From the NCBI GenBank assembly GCA_031282385.1, contig JAITDV010000272.1, forward strand, positions 1 through 14,000: a DNA stretch of 14,000 nucleotides, read 5' to 3'. The stretch comes from Planctomycetaceae bacterium. Lineage in GTDB: Bacteria > Planctomycetota > Planctomycetia > Pirellulales > Thermoguttaceae. The position numbers were made by a program, and so were the translations under genes. The first letter of the stretch is position 1. Each line of letters begins with the position of its first letter. The notes under the pieces are model-generated. The model was not told the DNA's origin and made no database searches. It saw only the letters and a program-made list of their open reading frames with translations. This document shows positions 1 through 6,837 of the stretch, piece after piece.

Positions 1-1
1 G

Positions 2-577
2 TTATTTGGCATAGGTTCGGAAACGTATGTTGTCGGTTCGCATGAATTTTGTCTTAGTTATGCGTTGAGTCGCGGCAAGTTACTTTGTCTTGACTCCGGT
101 CATTTTCATCCGACAGAAACAATAGCAGACAAGTTATCAGGTGTGTCGTTATTTTTGCGTGAAATTTTATTACATGTGAGTCGTCCGGTGCGTTGGGACA
201 GTGATCATGTGGTGATTTGGAATGACGATTTACGCGGAATCGCGGAAGAGCTTGTGAGAAATGATTTGTTGGGGCGAGTTCATATTGGTCTTGATTTTTT
301 TGACGCGACAATCAACCGTATTGCCGCGTGGGTTATTGGCACACGATCAATACTTAAAGCTCTGCTTGCAGCGTTGCTTGAACCAATAGGCGATTTACGG
401 CGTTGGGAATTAGAAGGTGATTACACAAGAAGGCTTGCAGTATTGGAAGAGTTGAAGTCGTTACCATTCGGGGTAATTTGGGATTACTATTGCAAAAAAA
501 ACAATGTTCCAATTGGCACAGCATGGATCAACGAAATCAAAAAATACGAAGAAAACGTTTTATCAAAAAGAGGCTAG
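2..577 (+). CDS. rhaA: L-rhamnose isomerase, C-terminal part (gene begins before the window)
   Basis: This enzyme converts L-rhamnose to L-rhamnulose, the first step of cytosolic rhamnose catabolism. The reading frame is open from base 2, and the 191 visible codons match the C-terminal half of the roughly 419-residue E. coli enzyme, read from memory. The family motifs appear in order: GSHEF, LDSGHFHPTE, LLHVSRPVRWDSDH and HIGLDFFD. These carry the residues equivalent to E. coli Asp267, His270, His294, Asp302, Asp304 and Asp334, so all metal and catalytic ligands expected in this half are present and the enzyme looks active. It ends in a TAG stop after SKRG, close to the E. coli C-terminus SRRG. 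An internal TTG at 65 is not a real start, because the conserved GSHEF motif lies upstream of it. No other rhamnose gene is visible on the right; any rha operon partners would lie to the left. Confidence 0.96.
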   Translation, partial: LFGIGSETYVVGSHEFCLSYALSRGKLLCLDSGHFHPTETIADKLSGVSLFLREILLHVSRPVRWDSDHVVIWNDDLRGIAEELVRNDLLGRVHIGLDFFDATINRIAAWVIGTRSILKALLAALLEPIGDLRRWELEGDYTRRLAVLEELKSLPFGVIWDYYCKKNNVPIGTAWINEIKKYEENVLSKRG

Positions 578-584
578 AGGAAGC

Positions 585-612
585 GATTAGGGGTTAGGGA
601 TTAGGGTGTAGG
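585..612. repeat. Four tandem 7-bp GATTAGG-like units
   Basis: Just after the rhaA stop there are four head-to-tail heptamers: GATTAGG, GGTTAGG, GATTAGG, GTGTAGG, followed by a partial ATTAG. They give a short G-rich, telomere-like stretch with no coding potential. GGGGTTAGGGG also occurs inside the MITE at the right edge, so this could be a remnant of that element, but the match is too short to decide. Confidence 0.6.
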
Positions 613-734
613 ATTAGTAGAGACGCAATGTATTGTAGTGCTATGTATAAATATAACAACCGCATTTGAGTTAAATGATACAAAATAACAACTTCCCTAA
701 TCCTATTTTCTATTACCGAATTCCTGAAATTATT

Positions 735-1931
735 ATGTTACTTTTACACACATCAGATTGGCATTTGGGGCATACTTGGAAGGGACAATCACGTCGGGAT
801 GAGTTTTTGCAATTTATCGAATGGATTATTGAAACGATAATTACACGTAAGGTAAATGTATTGCTTATTGCCGGTGATATTTTTGACACATCTACTCCGA
901 GTCCTGAAACACAAGGCGATTATTTCCGTTTTTTAAAACGATTATCTGATACGGATTGTTTATCAGTAATAATTGCGGGCAACCATGATTCGCCTTATTT
1001 ACTTGAAGCTCCGCGTGAGTTATTGACGCGATTTAATGTTTATGTTGTAGGTGTACCGGATTTTTTGGAACGTGAATTAATAGAGGTGCGCGGAGAATCC
1101 GGTGAAGTAGAGATGTTAGTTGCGGCGGTACCGTTTTTACGCGACGGCGATATCCGGCATTTTGAGATTGGCGAATCAATTGAAAGCAGAGAGCAAAAAA
1201 TAATAAACGGCATCAAAAAACATTATGCCGACATCTGCCAAAAAGCTGAACAGATACGCGGTAACAAACCTATTCCGCTTGTTGTGTCGGGACATTTATT
1301 TGTTGACGGCGGCAAGACGTCTGAAGGCGTACGTGAAATTCATGTTGGTACGCTTGGACAAGTTGGGTTGGATTTGTTTCCGGATGGCGTAGATTATTTT
1401 GCATTTGGACATTTGCATGTTCCGCAATGTGTCGGCAAAAAGGAAACGTGCCGTTACAGTGGTTCGCCGATTCCAATGAGTTTTGATGAAGCGGGACAAA
1501 CGAAATCTGTTGTGCTTGCGGCGTTCAAAGGTCGCGAGCCGTTAATCGAGATTTTACCGGTACCGAAATTTGTCAACGTGATTCGCGTTGAGGGGGGACT
1601 TGATGAGATTGAGGCGGCAATTCAGAGTTTGCCGAAAAATATGAAATCTTTTGTTGAAGTTTCGTACAATAGTTCTGATGTACCGGTTGATTTGTTTAGT
1701 AAAGTTGAAGAGATTGTTTTGACGCAAAAAAATTCAAACTTGATCAACGTAGTAAGAGTTCGCAACAATAACATTAAACAAATACAATTAAATGACGAAC
1801 AAAACATACCTCTTGAACGAATAGAACCAATTGATATATTCCGCAATTTGCTGCGAGACAATAATATCAACGACTCCGAAGCAAACAATCTATTAAAACT
1901 CTACTACGAAGTCGAACAAGAAATCAGGTAA
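735..1931 (+). CDS. sbcD: Exonuclease SbcD (Mre11-type nuclease)
   Basis: SbcD is the Mn-dependent nuclease half of the SbcCD complex, which cuts hairpins and processes double-strand ends in the cytoplasm. Counting from the ATG at 735 (398 residues), the calcineurin-like metallophosphatase motifs are all present: TSDWHLGH (Asp8, His10), AGDIFD (Asp48), GNHD (82-85), VSGHLF and FGHLHVPQ. The capping region follows. An ATG 60 bases upstream, at 675, is in frame, but it would add 20 residues before the MLLLHTSDWH that normally begins SbcD, so 735 is preferred. No Shine-Dalgarno sequence precedes either start. The usual partner gene sbcC, a large ATPase, is not downstream: the next stretch is a broken membrane-protein frame and then the convergent rsgA. 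The last 70 or so codons switch strongly to A/C third positions. Confidence 0.95.
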   Translation: MLLLHTSDWHLGHTWKGQSRRDEFLQFIEWIIETIITRKVNVLLIAGDIFDTSTPSPETQGDYFRFLKRLSDTDCLSVIIAGNHDSPYLLEAPRELLTRFNVYVVGVPDFLERELIEVRGESGEVEMLVAAVPFLRDGDIRHFEIGESIESREQKIINGIKKHYADICQKAEQIRGNKPIPLVVSGHLFVDGGKTSEGVREIHVGTLGQVGLDLFPDGVDYFAFGHLHVPQCVGKKETCRYSGSPIPMSFDEAGQTKSVVLAAFKGREPLIEILPVPKFVNVIRVEGGLDEIEAAIQSLPKNMKSFVEVSYNSSDVPVDLFSKVEEIVLTQKNSNLINVVRVRNNNIKQIQLNDEQNIPLERIEPIDIFRNLLRDNNINDSEANNLLKLYYEVEQEIR

Positions 1932-1949
1932 TTTACAGTGCATGAAAGA

Positions 1950-2460
1950 ATGTTATTAGATGAAATGCGGTTGTTTAAGATTGGCTTTTTAATTTTTTGT
2001 TTCGTACTAATTCAGGCAATTTTGGGGCAATATATGTTTTTGTTCTGCGAATATTCGAGGCACTGATTATATTAGCTTATGATTTTTTGTTGTTTATCTT
2101 ATTGGGCGATTTGGCTTTTCGCTTGATGAAATATTTGTCTACAGCTTTGTCTATTTTCATAATATTGATGTGTATTATATTTGGATTTGTGGTTCTTTCG
2201 TTGTTCGCCCGCTCGTCTATAGCCATATTAGCTTTCGTTTTTTTTTTTTACATATTGTATATGCTATCGAATTTTGTAAATTAGTATCTCGTAAATTAGT
2301 TAATATTCGGCACAAAATAGGATTAAAAGGTGTAATTTTGTACGGAGAAAATACATCAATTATTGAACAACCATATATTTACGGAGTTATATTTATATCA
2401 AAAGAAAGGAAAGCATTTTTACGATTACTTTATAAATACTCTAATGGATATTTATGGTAA
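1950..2460 (+). pseudogene. Probable decayed small membrane-protein gene (two frameshifts)
   Basis: No single frame spans this stretch, but three overlapping frames chain into one plausible product. Frame one runs from the ATG at 1950 (begins MLLDEMRLFKIGFLIFCF) to a TGA at 2064. Frame two covers about 1997-2284 and is very hydrophobic, with segments such as ALIILAYDFLLFILLGDLAF and STALSIFIILMCIIFGFVV. Frame three continues to a TAA at 2458-2460 with a charged tail (ISKERKAFLRLLYKYSNG). The second junction falls at a run of 12 T (2238-2249); 13 or 10 T would join frames two and three. Together this suggests a 3-4 helix membrane protein of about 165 residues with a cytosolic tail. I do not recognise the family. 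Alternatives are phase variation at the T run, sequencing error, or an AT-rich spacer that merely looks hydrophobic because T-rich codons encode Phe, Leu and Ile. Confidence 0.35.
2238..2249. repeat. Homopolymer run of 12 T
   Basis: Twelve consecutive T lie in the hydrophobic frame described for 1950-2460, exactly where the reading frame would have to change to keep the product open. Such runs are prone to replication or transcriptional slippage and to sequencing error. Confidence 0.85.
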
Positions 2461-2614
2461 CCATCAACTAATGTAAAAATAATTAACCGCCGTTTCTGTT
2501 ATTGTATCAAGAATTATGCAATACTTTGAGTCTATATACTTACTCATTACACTTGAATTTTTGTTACATTTAATCTCCAAAATTAAAATAGACTATTGCG
2601 GTACAACACACAAT

Positions 2615-3790
2615 TTATCTGCAATATTTATCCTCGAATCTTATTGCCAGATAACTTTCGTAACGTCTCATATCAAGCCGTCCTTCTGCTACTGCATTTT
2701 TTACCGCACAATCTTCCTCGTGCAAATGTATACAATCTGGATAATGACAAATATTCTCATAAGGCCGCAAATCACGAAAAAATCCGAATACTTCTTCAGG
2801 AATAATATCCCAAAGCATAAATTGCCGGATACCTGGAGTATCAACTACATACCCGCCGCACGATAACGACAACAATTCCGCAGTTGTCGTCGTGTGTTTA
2901 CCTTTATTCTCTGCGCTAATATCAGAAATACGCAACTGAAGACATGGATCAATTGCATTAAGCAATGACGATTTACCCACTCCGCTTTGCCCCACAACCA
3001 CACTCTCACATCCTTTCAATCTTGCTCTTAATCTATCTATCCCAAGTCCATTGACAACACTCGACAAAATCACATCATAACCCATCTGCGCATAAACACC
3101 AACCACGGCTTGCAATGTTGACAACTCAATAAGATCAACTTTATTGATACAAATAATCGGTTTAATCCCTGATTTTTCAGATGTAATAAGCATCCGGTCA
3201 ATCAAATTCGGCTTAAAAGTAGGTTGATCGGCGCTTGATATAATTAACACCTGATCAACATTGGCGACAATAATATGTTTTCGATGTTTACTTTCACGTG
3301 AAATTACTCCGCATCGAGGTTCAATACGTTCTATCATTCCTTCGGCGGAATAGTTATTGTTTTTTGAATTATCGTTACAATTATTCGCCACACGAAACAA
3401 TACACGATCTCCGGCAACTACCGGTTGACGTTCTTTTGTCGATAACGTCTTCAATATCCGACGCGTAACACAACGAAAAATTTGCCCGTCTTCCGTTTGA
3501 ACATCTGAACTTGCACCGTGAACACAAATAACGCGACCGGAAATCACAGCATCAATATCCACATCAGGCAATACCGCAAATCCAACATCTTGTACCGCAT
3601 CCTTATCCAATAACTTACCCACAACCGTACGCCGTCGGGATAACTCGCTTCTACCGCTAATACGTTCAACACCAACTTCCTTCTCATCTTCAAAGCCATG
3701 TTCTTCAAATCGCCGTGTCAAATCAGAATTTCGCGTCCGCTCATTACGATTACGACGAAACTCAACTCTTACCTTTTGCGTTTTTTTCAT
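2615..3790 (-). CDS. rsgA: Small ribosomal subunit biogenesis GTPase RsgA
   Basis: RsgA is a GTPase that helps mature the 30S subunit and hydrolyses GTP when bound to it. The 391 residues show the circularly permuted order of the family: an OB-fold around 80-175 (AGDRV at 126-130), then G4 NKVD (216-219), G1 GQSGVGKSS (267-275), G2-like GKHTTT (297-302) and G3 DTPG (317-320). A zinc finger follows, with Cys348, Cys353, His355 and Cys361. All key residues are present. It exceeds the E. coli protein (350 residues) because of a basic, low-complexity N-terminal extension of about 75 residues, including NDLTRRFEEHG-like and SGRSELSRRRTVVG segments, which I associate with planctomycete RsgA. The ATG is the first in frame and has no Shine-Dalgarno sequence. 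The repeat copy at 3808-3904 begins only 17 bases upstream of the start, so any promoter must overlap it; TTTACG and TATAGT with an 18-base spacer can be read there on this strand (speculative). Confidence 0.96.
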   Translation of the reverse strand: MKKTQKVRVEFRRNRNERTRNSDLTRRFEEHGFEDEKEVGVERISGRSELSRRRTVVGKLLDKDAVQDVGFAVLPDVDIDAVISGRVICVHGASSDVQTEDGQIFRCVTRRILKTLSTKERQPVVAGDRVLFRVANNCNDNSKNNNYSAEGMIERIEPRCGVISRESKHRKHIIVANVDQVLIISSADQPTFKPNLIDRMLITSEKSGIKPIICINKVDLIELSTLQAVVGVYAQMGYDVILSSVVNGLGIDRLRARLKGCESVVVGQSGVGKSSLLNAIDPCLQLRISDISAENKGKHTTTTAELLSLSCGGYVVDTPGIRQFMLWDIIPEEVFGFFRDLRPYENICHYPDCIHLHEEDCAVKNAVAEGRLDMRRYESYLAIRFEDKYCR

Positions 3791-3807
3791 AATAAGATAA
3801 CTGCTAT

Positions 3808-3904
3808 ACTGCTCGTACTATAAATTGCAGGACTCAAGAGCGTAAAAGCCCGCCTCGCAATTGGTCAGCAGGCAACGGCAAAGGAAATTTAAAGTGTGAA
3901 CAGC
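3808..3904 (+). repeat. Family-A palindromic repeat, copy A1 (97 bp)
   Basis: Begins ACTGCTCGTACTATAAATTG and ends AAAGTGTGAACAGC. The two ends are imperfect inverted repeats (ACTGYTCGTAC against GTGTGAACAG), and the centre carries a GCC...GGC hairpin. It is aligned by eye with A2 over its whole length and is exactly as long. It sits immediately upstream of the rsgA start. Confidence 0.85.
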
Positions 3905-3967
3905 TTAAAATTTTATTTTTTGTAATAATTTTTGTTACGATTATTTGTGAGTTTTAATTTGTTGAAT

Positions 3968-4064
3968 ACTGTTCGTACTATAAATTGCGCGACTCAAGAG
4001 CTTAAAAGCCTGCTTTCTAATAAGTAAGCAGGCGGCGGCAAAGGAAAGTTAAAGTGTGAACAGT
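3968..4064 (+). repeat. Family-A palindromic repeat, copy A2 (97 bp)
   Basis: The cleanest copy: ACTGTTCGTACTATAAATTG at the left end, AAAGTGTGAACAGT at the right end, and a perfect 8-bp central stem GCCTGCTT (4008-4015) / AAGCAGGC (4026-4033) with a 10-base loop. It is a direct repeat of A1 at a 160-bp offset. There is no open frame inside. Confidence 0.88.
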
Positions 4065-4220
4065 TTAAAATATATTCTTGGTCAATTTGGGAAAGGTCGC
4101 TGAATTTAACTTCGACGGATTTTTTTGTTTTGCTTTAGTAATTACTTTCTAGCTGTACCAGCGGCGTTATCTGATTTTCTGTTTATGAGTATTCTGTATT
4201 ATTTGCAATTTTATTGAATA

Positions 4221-4409
4221 GACCTTTTTTCTAACCTAAAAATACATCAACGCAACAAAAAAACTACAACGAAAAACCGCCTTTAACTCCTCCGAGACCA
4301 CCCTAACCCCTCCGAAGGAGAGGAATTATTTCCCTCCCTCGGAGGCATCTTCTTATTCCCCTCCTTCGGAGGGATCAAGGGTGGTCTCCTACAGGTTAGC
4401 GAAAAGGTC
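4221..4409 (+). mobile_element. Family-B MITE, complete copy with TA flanks
   Basis: A 189-bp non-coding element with 17-bp terminal inverted repeats: GACCTTTTTTCTAACCT at 4221-4237 and AGGTTAGCGAAAAGGTC at 4393-4409, with two mismatches. It is flanked on both sides by TA (4219-4220 and 4410-4411), which fits a TA target duplication as made by IS630/Tc1-mariner-type transposases. Inside, GAGACCACC and GGTGGTCTC bracket two CCTCCGAAGGAG / CTCCTTCGGAGG palindromes, so most of the element can fold into one nested hairpin. A near-identical inverted copy lies at the right edge of the window. No transposase is encoded here, so movement would need one supplied elsewhere. The rest of the gene-free stretch 3791-4735 shows only the two family-A repeats and plain AT-rich sequence. 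Confidence 0.85.
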
Positions 4410-4735
4410 TATTGTTCTGAATTTGAGGTTTATACGGATTTTTATGATTAAATAGGTAACATAATTTTTGTGAAATTCGTAGTCCTTGCGATCTTGTTCA
4501 CTAATGCAACCTAAAATTTCATCGAGATGCGGGACTCTTTGATTCTGAATACGGAATTATTTGAACGCCGAACAATACGGTTTTGTATTTGCAGAAAATT
4601 CAGTCGGCAAATGTTTTCGCGATGCTAGCAAATTACTTAAACTTAAACAACATTACTAACCCTTCCCCAAAAACTCAACTTTGTTGTCAGATAAATAAAC
4701 CATTTATTTCGGGAACAATTCAAAATCATAATAAA

Positions 4736-5425
4736 ATGGGACAACTTAAACGCTTTTTCCGTAATATGCTTTGCGACCACTCCTTTTCATACGGAGGCGC
4801 AATATTTGACCGTTTACCAAAAATCGAAGTCGAATCACACTTAACCGTTGCGAATTACGGACTTTTTACACTGAGCGACGCCGTCCGACCTTCGTTCGAC
4901 TTGAAAATAATTCCAAGACAAGGTTACAAACACGACCGATACCGAAACATAAAAAATAATCTCTCAATACCGGTAATCATGGTAACCGTATCAAAAGAAG
5001 ATTTGTTCGACACATTTATTGATTTGATTGATCCTCTTGGGAATTGTGTTGATGTAGTTTTGGAAACAAGTCATAAACGATCAACAGGCGAACATGTCGA
5101 TCTTTACCGTGAACAAATTGACATGCCAATATTGAAAAGTTTCCTTTACAATTATGAAGAATTATTGGTCAATGACGGTTGTACAGGAATTGCGGTATTA
5201 AATCCCGCTACTCCTTGCGAAGTCCAATTCGACGAACATAAAATGTTCATCATCTACTCCAATGACGAAAAAACTTTTGAAAAAATTCTATCCCAACACA
5301 ATATCTACCGCGACGAATCCATCAGATTCATCACCGAAGCCGAACACATACATACAACCCGCGACGAATACTACCAACAATTCCAAAAACTAAAAGTTAC
5401 ACTAGGATTGGATGACGATTATTGA
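4736..5425 (+). CDS. Conserved-looking soluble protein of unknown function (229 aa)
   Basis: I do not recognise this family. From the ATG at 4736 the product begins MGQLKRFFRNMLCDHSFSYG, is rich in charged residues and has no signal peptide or membrane segment, so it is probably cytoplasmic. Visible features are a basic N-terminus, IFDRLPKIEVESHLTV near residue 25, a hydrophobic strand IPVIMVTVSKEDLFD around 78-92, a Asp/Glu/Tyr-rich middle, and an acidic C-terminus GLDDDY. The frame is open upstream to a TTG at 4583, but that 51-codon extension has lower coding quality and no better start, so 4736 is chosen; no Shine-Dalgarno sequence helps the choice. Regular codon use and length suggest a real gene. 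Most codons end in A or C, except a short T/G-rich middle near 5020-5080. It stands alone, converging on the hybrid histidine kinase gene with 93 bp between the two stops. Confidence 0.75.
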   Translation: MGQLKRFFRNMLCDHSFSYGGAIFDRLPKIEVESHLTVANYGLFTLSDAVRPSFDLKIIPRQGYKHDRYRNIKNNLSIPVIMVTVSKEDLFDTFIDLIDPLGNCVDVVLETSHKRSTGEHVDLYREQIDMPILKSFLYNYEELLVNDGCTGIAVLNPATPCEVQFDEHKMFIIYSNDEKTFEKILSQHNIYRDESIRFITEAEHIHTTRDEYYQQFQKLKVTLGLDDDY

Positions 5426-5430
5426 TCAAA

Positions 5431-5460
5431 TTGGATACGATTATTGCTCAATCCGATTTT
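5431..5460 (+). terminator. Possible weak terminator between convergent genes
   Basis: AATTGGAT (5431-5438) pairs with ATCCGATT (5453-5460), an 8-bp stem with one G-T pair and a 14-base loop, followed by TTCTTT. It lies just after the stop of the 4736-5425 gene. The stem is AT-rich, so a terminator role is only plausible. Confidence 0.3.
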
Positions 5461-5518
5461 CTTTCCGGTTTCATTTTGATTCCAAAGGAAATTGGTTGTA
5501 TTGAAAATGTCAATTGTG

Positions 5519-6811
5519 TTATGTTTTTGTTTTTTGTGAGGCGGCATTTGATTTGACGATTCTGATTAATTCGTTACGAAAAATCGGTTTTGCAGCAAAC
5601 GCATTACAACCTGCAAACTGAGATTTTTCTTTACTTTCAAACGAGTTGTCCGCCGTAACCGCAACTATTTGCCCGCCGTATCCTTGATTTCGCAATCGCC
5701 GTACCACCGAATAACCATCCTCCGCCGGTAAACCAACGTCCATTAAAATAACGTCATAATTCTCATTTGATGCAAAATTAAAAGCAGATTCGCCATCGCC
5801 AGCATACGTAATAATTGCACCGGCTTTTTCCAAAATCAATCCCCAAAGCCGCCGCATCTCCTCGCTATCTTCAACCAACAAAACACGACAACCTGCAAGC
5901 AAAAACTCATCACAAACTCCACTATCCGACTCAATAACATTATTTTCACCGTTATCAACAACTTCTCCCGCAATACAATTTTCAACCGTACTAAATGGAT
6001 CAGAAACAAATTCAACTTCCCCATCCAATGTAACCGGTAACAAAAAAGAAAACGTTGAACCGGCTTTGAGATTATTTGTAACAATAATTTTACCGCCGAG
6101 TTTGTTCGCTATTTTTTGCGAAATTGCCAGACCTAATCCTGTTCCGCCGAAACAGGTTTTGATTGTATGATCAGCTTGCTGATATGGTGTAAACAATCGC
6201 GGCAAAACATCCGGTGAAATTCCAATTCCGCTGTCACAAACATCTATCTTGAGCATTCCTGTATTTTCTATATTTTCTGAATTTTCTGTTACAAAAATTA
6301 TGTCTGATGAATTATTTTTTTGCCATGATAGAATTATACGAACACCGCCGGACAATGTGAATTTGATCGCGTTGCTGATAAGGTTAAATAATATTTGCCT
6401 AATCCGAATTCTATCTGTAACAATAATTCGCGGAATCGGCGTACTATACGCAACTGTAAAAAATAATCCTTTTTGGGCTGCAGAGTTGGAAAACAATTTG
6501 TAAACTCTGCGAATCATACGCGAGATGTCCATCTGCTGATTTCTAATCGTTAAACTTTCGCCGTTCTTGCCTGACAAATTATCTTGCCTTCCAGACTCAA
6601 GTAAATTATCAATAATTTGTAATAAGTAATCTGAATTATCCAGAATAATTGATGCAGCATTACGGCATTCCTGTAAGTTGCCTGCTTGTTTTGTAATAAA
6701 TTCGGCATAGCCTAAAATTACCGAGAGCGGCATTTTAAGCTCATGCGAAACTTGCGATAGAATTGTTATTTCAGTGTTTTTGCCTGAATTAGTAACATCA
6801 GAATTTGTCAT
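5519..6811 (-). CDS. Soluble hybrid histidine kinase (HisKA-HATPase-receiver), no sensor domain
   Basis: A signalling protein of 430 residues that should autophosphorylate on histidine and pass phosphate to its own receiver. The HisKA H-box is very close to the N-terminus (SHELKMPLS, His23). The ATPase domain has the N-box (Asn147 in NLISNAIKFT), G1 DSGIGIS (Asp193) and G2 GGTGLGLAIS (222-230). A linker of about 50 acidic residues leads to a receiver domain (about 307-420) with acidic pocket Glu314/Asp315, phospho-acceptor Asp358 (LMDVGLP), Thr386 and Lys408. All catalytic residues are present. What is missing is any input: only about 15 residues precede the HisKA domain, with no membrane helix, PAS, GAF or HAMP domain. 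The input may come from a partner, most likely the Ser/Thr kinase encoded 26 bp upstream on the same strand. There is no separate output domain. Start is ATG with no Shine-Dalgarno sequence. Confidence 0.93.
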   Translation of the reverse strand: MTNSDVTNSGKNTEITILSQVSHELKMPLSVILGYAEFITKQAGNLQECRNAASIILDNSDYLLQIIDNLLESGRQDNLSGKNGESLTIRNQQMDISRMIRRVYKLFSNSAAQKGLFFTVAYSTPIPRIIVTDRIRIRQILFNLISNAIKFTLSGGVRIILSWQKNNSSDIIFVTENSENIENTGMLKIDVCDSGIGISPDVLPRLFTPYQQADHTIKTCFGGTGLGLAISQKIANKLGGKIIVTNNLKAGSTFSFLLPVTLDGEVEFVSDPFSTVENCIAGEVVDNGENNVIESDSGVCDEFLLAGCRVLLVEDSEEMRRLWGLILEKAGAIITYAGDGESAFNFASNENYDVILMDVGLPAEDGYSVVRRLRNQGYGGQIVAVTADNSFESKEKSQFAGCNAFAAKPIFRNELIRIVKSNAASQKTKT

Positions 6812-6837
6812 TAATTTTTGCTGATTGTTTTGATTGT

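Noticed and set aside
585..612. Telomere or replicon end
   Set aside because: Only four degenerate heptamers are present, flanked by normal genes on both sides.
2516..2866. A 116-residue + strand frame overlapping the rsgA 3' end
   Set aside because: It lies mostly antisense to the well-supported zinc-finger and G3 region of rsgA and has no recognisable domain.
3808..4064. A CRISPR array or a known riboswitch
   Set aside because: The units are 97 bp, occur as two direct copies 160 bp apart and elsewhere in both orientations, and show no short-repeat/spacer pattern. The fold does not match a riboswitch class I know, and the rearranged half-copies argue against one.
4583..4735. N-terminal extension of the 229-residue protein from a TTG start
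   Set aside because: The extra 51 codons look non-coding (NNITNPSPKTQ-like, no regular pattern), and an ATG with a more typical N-terminus follows at 4736.
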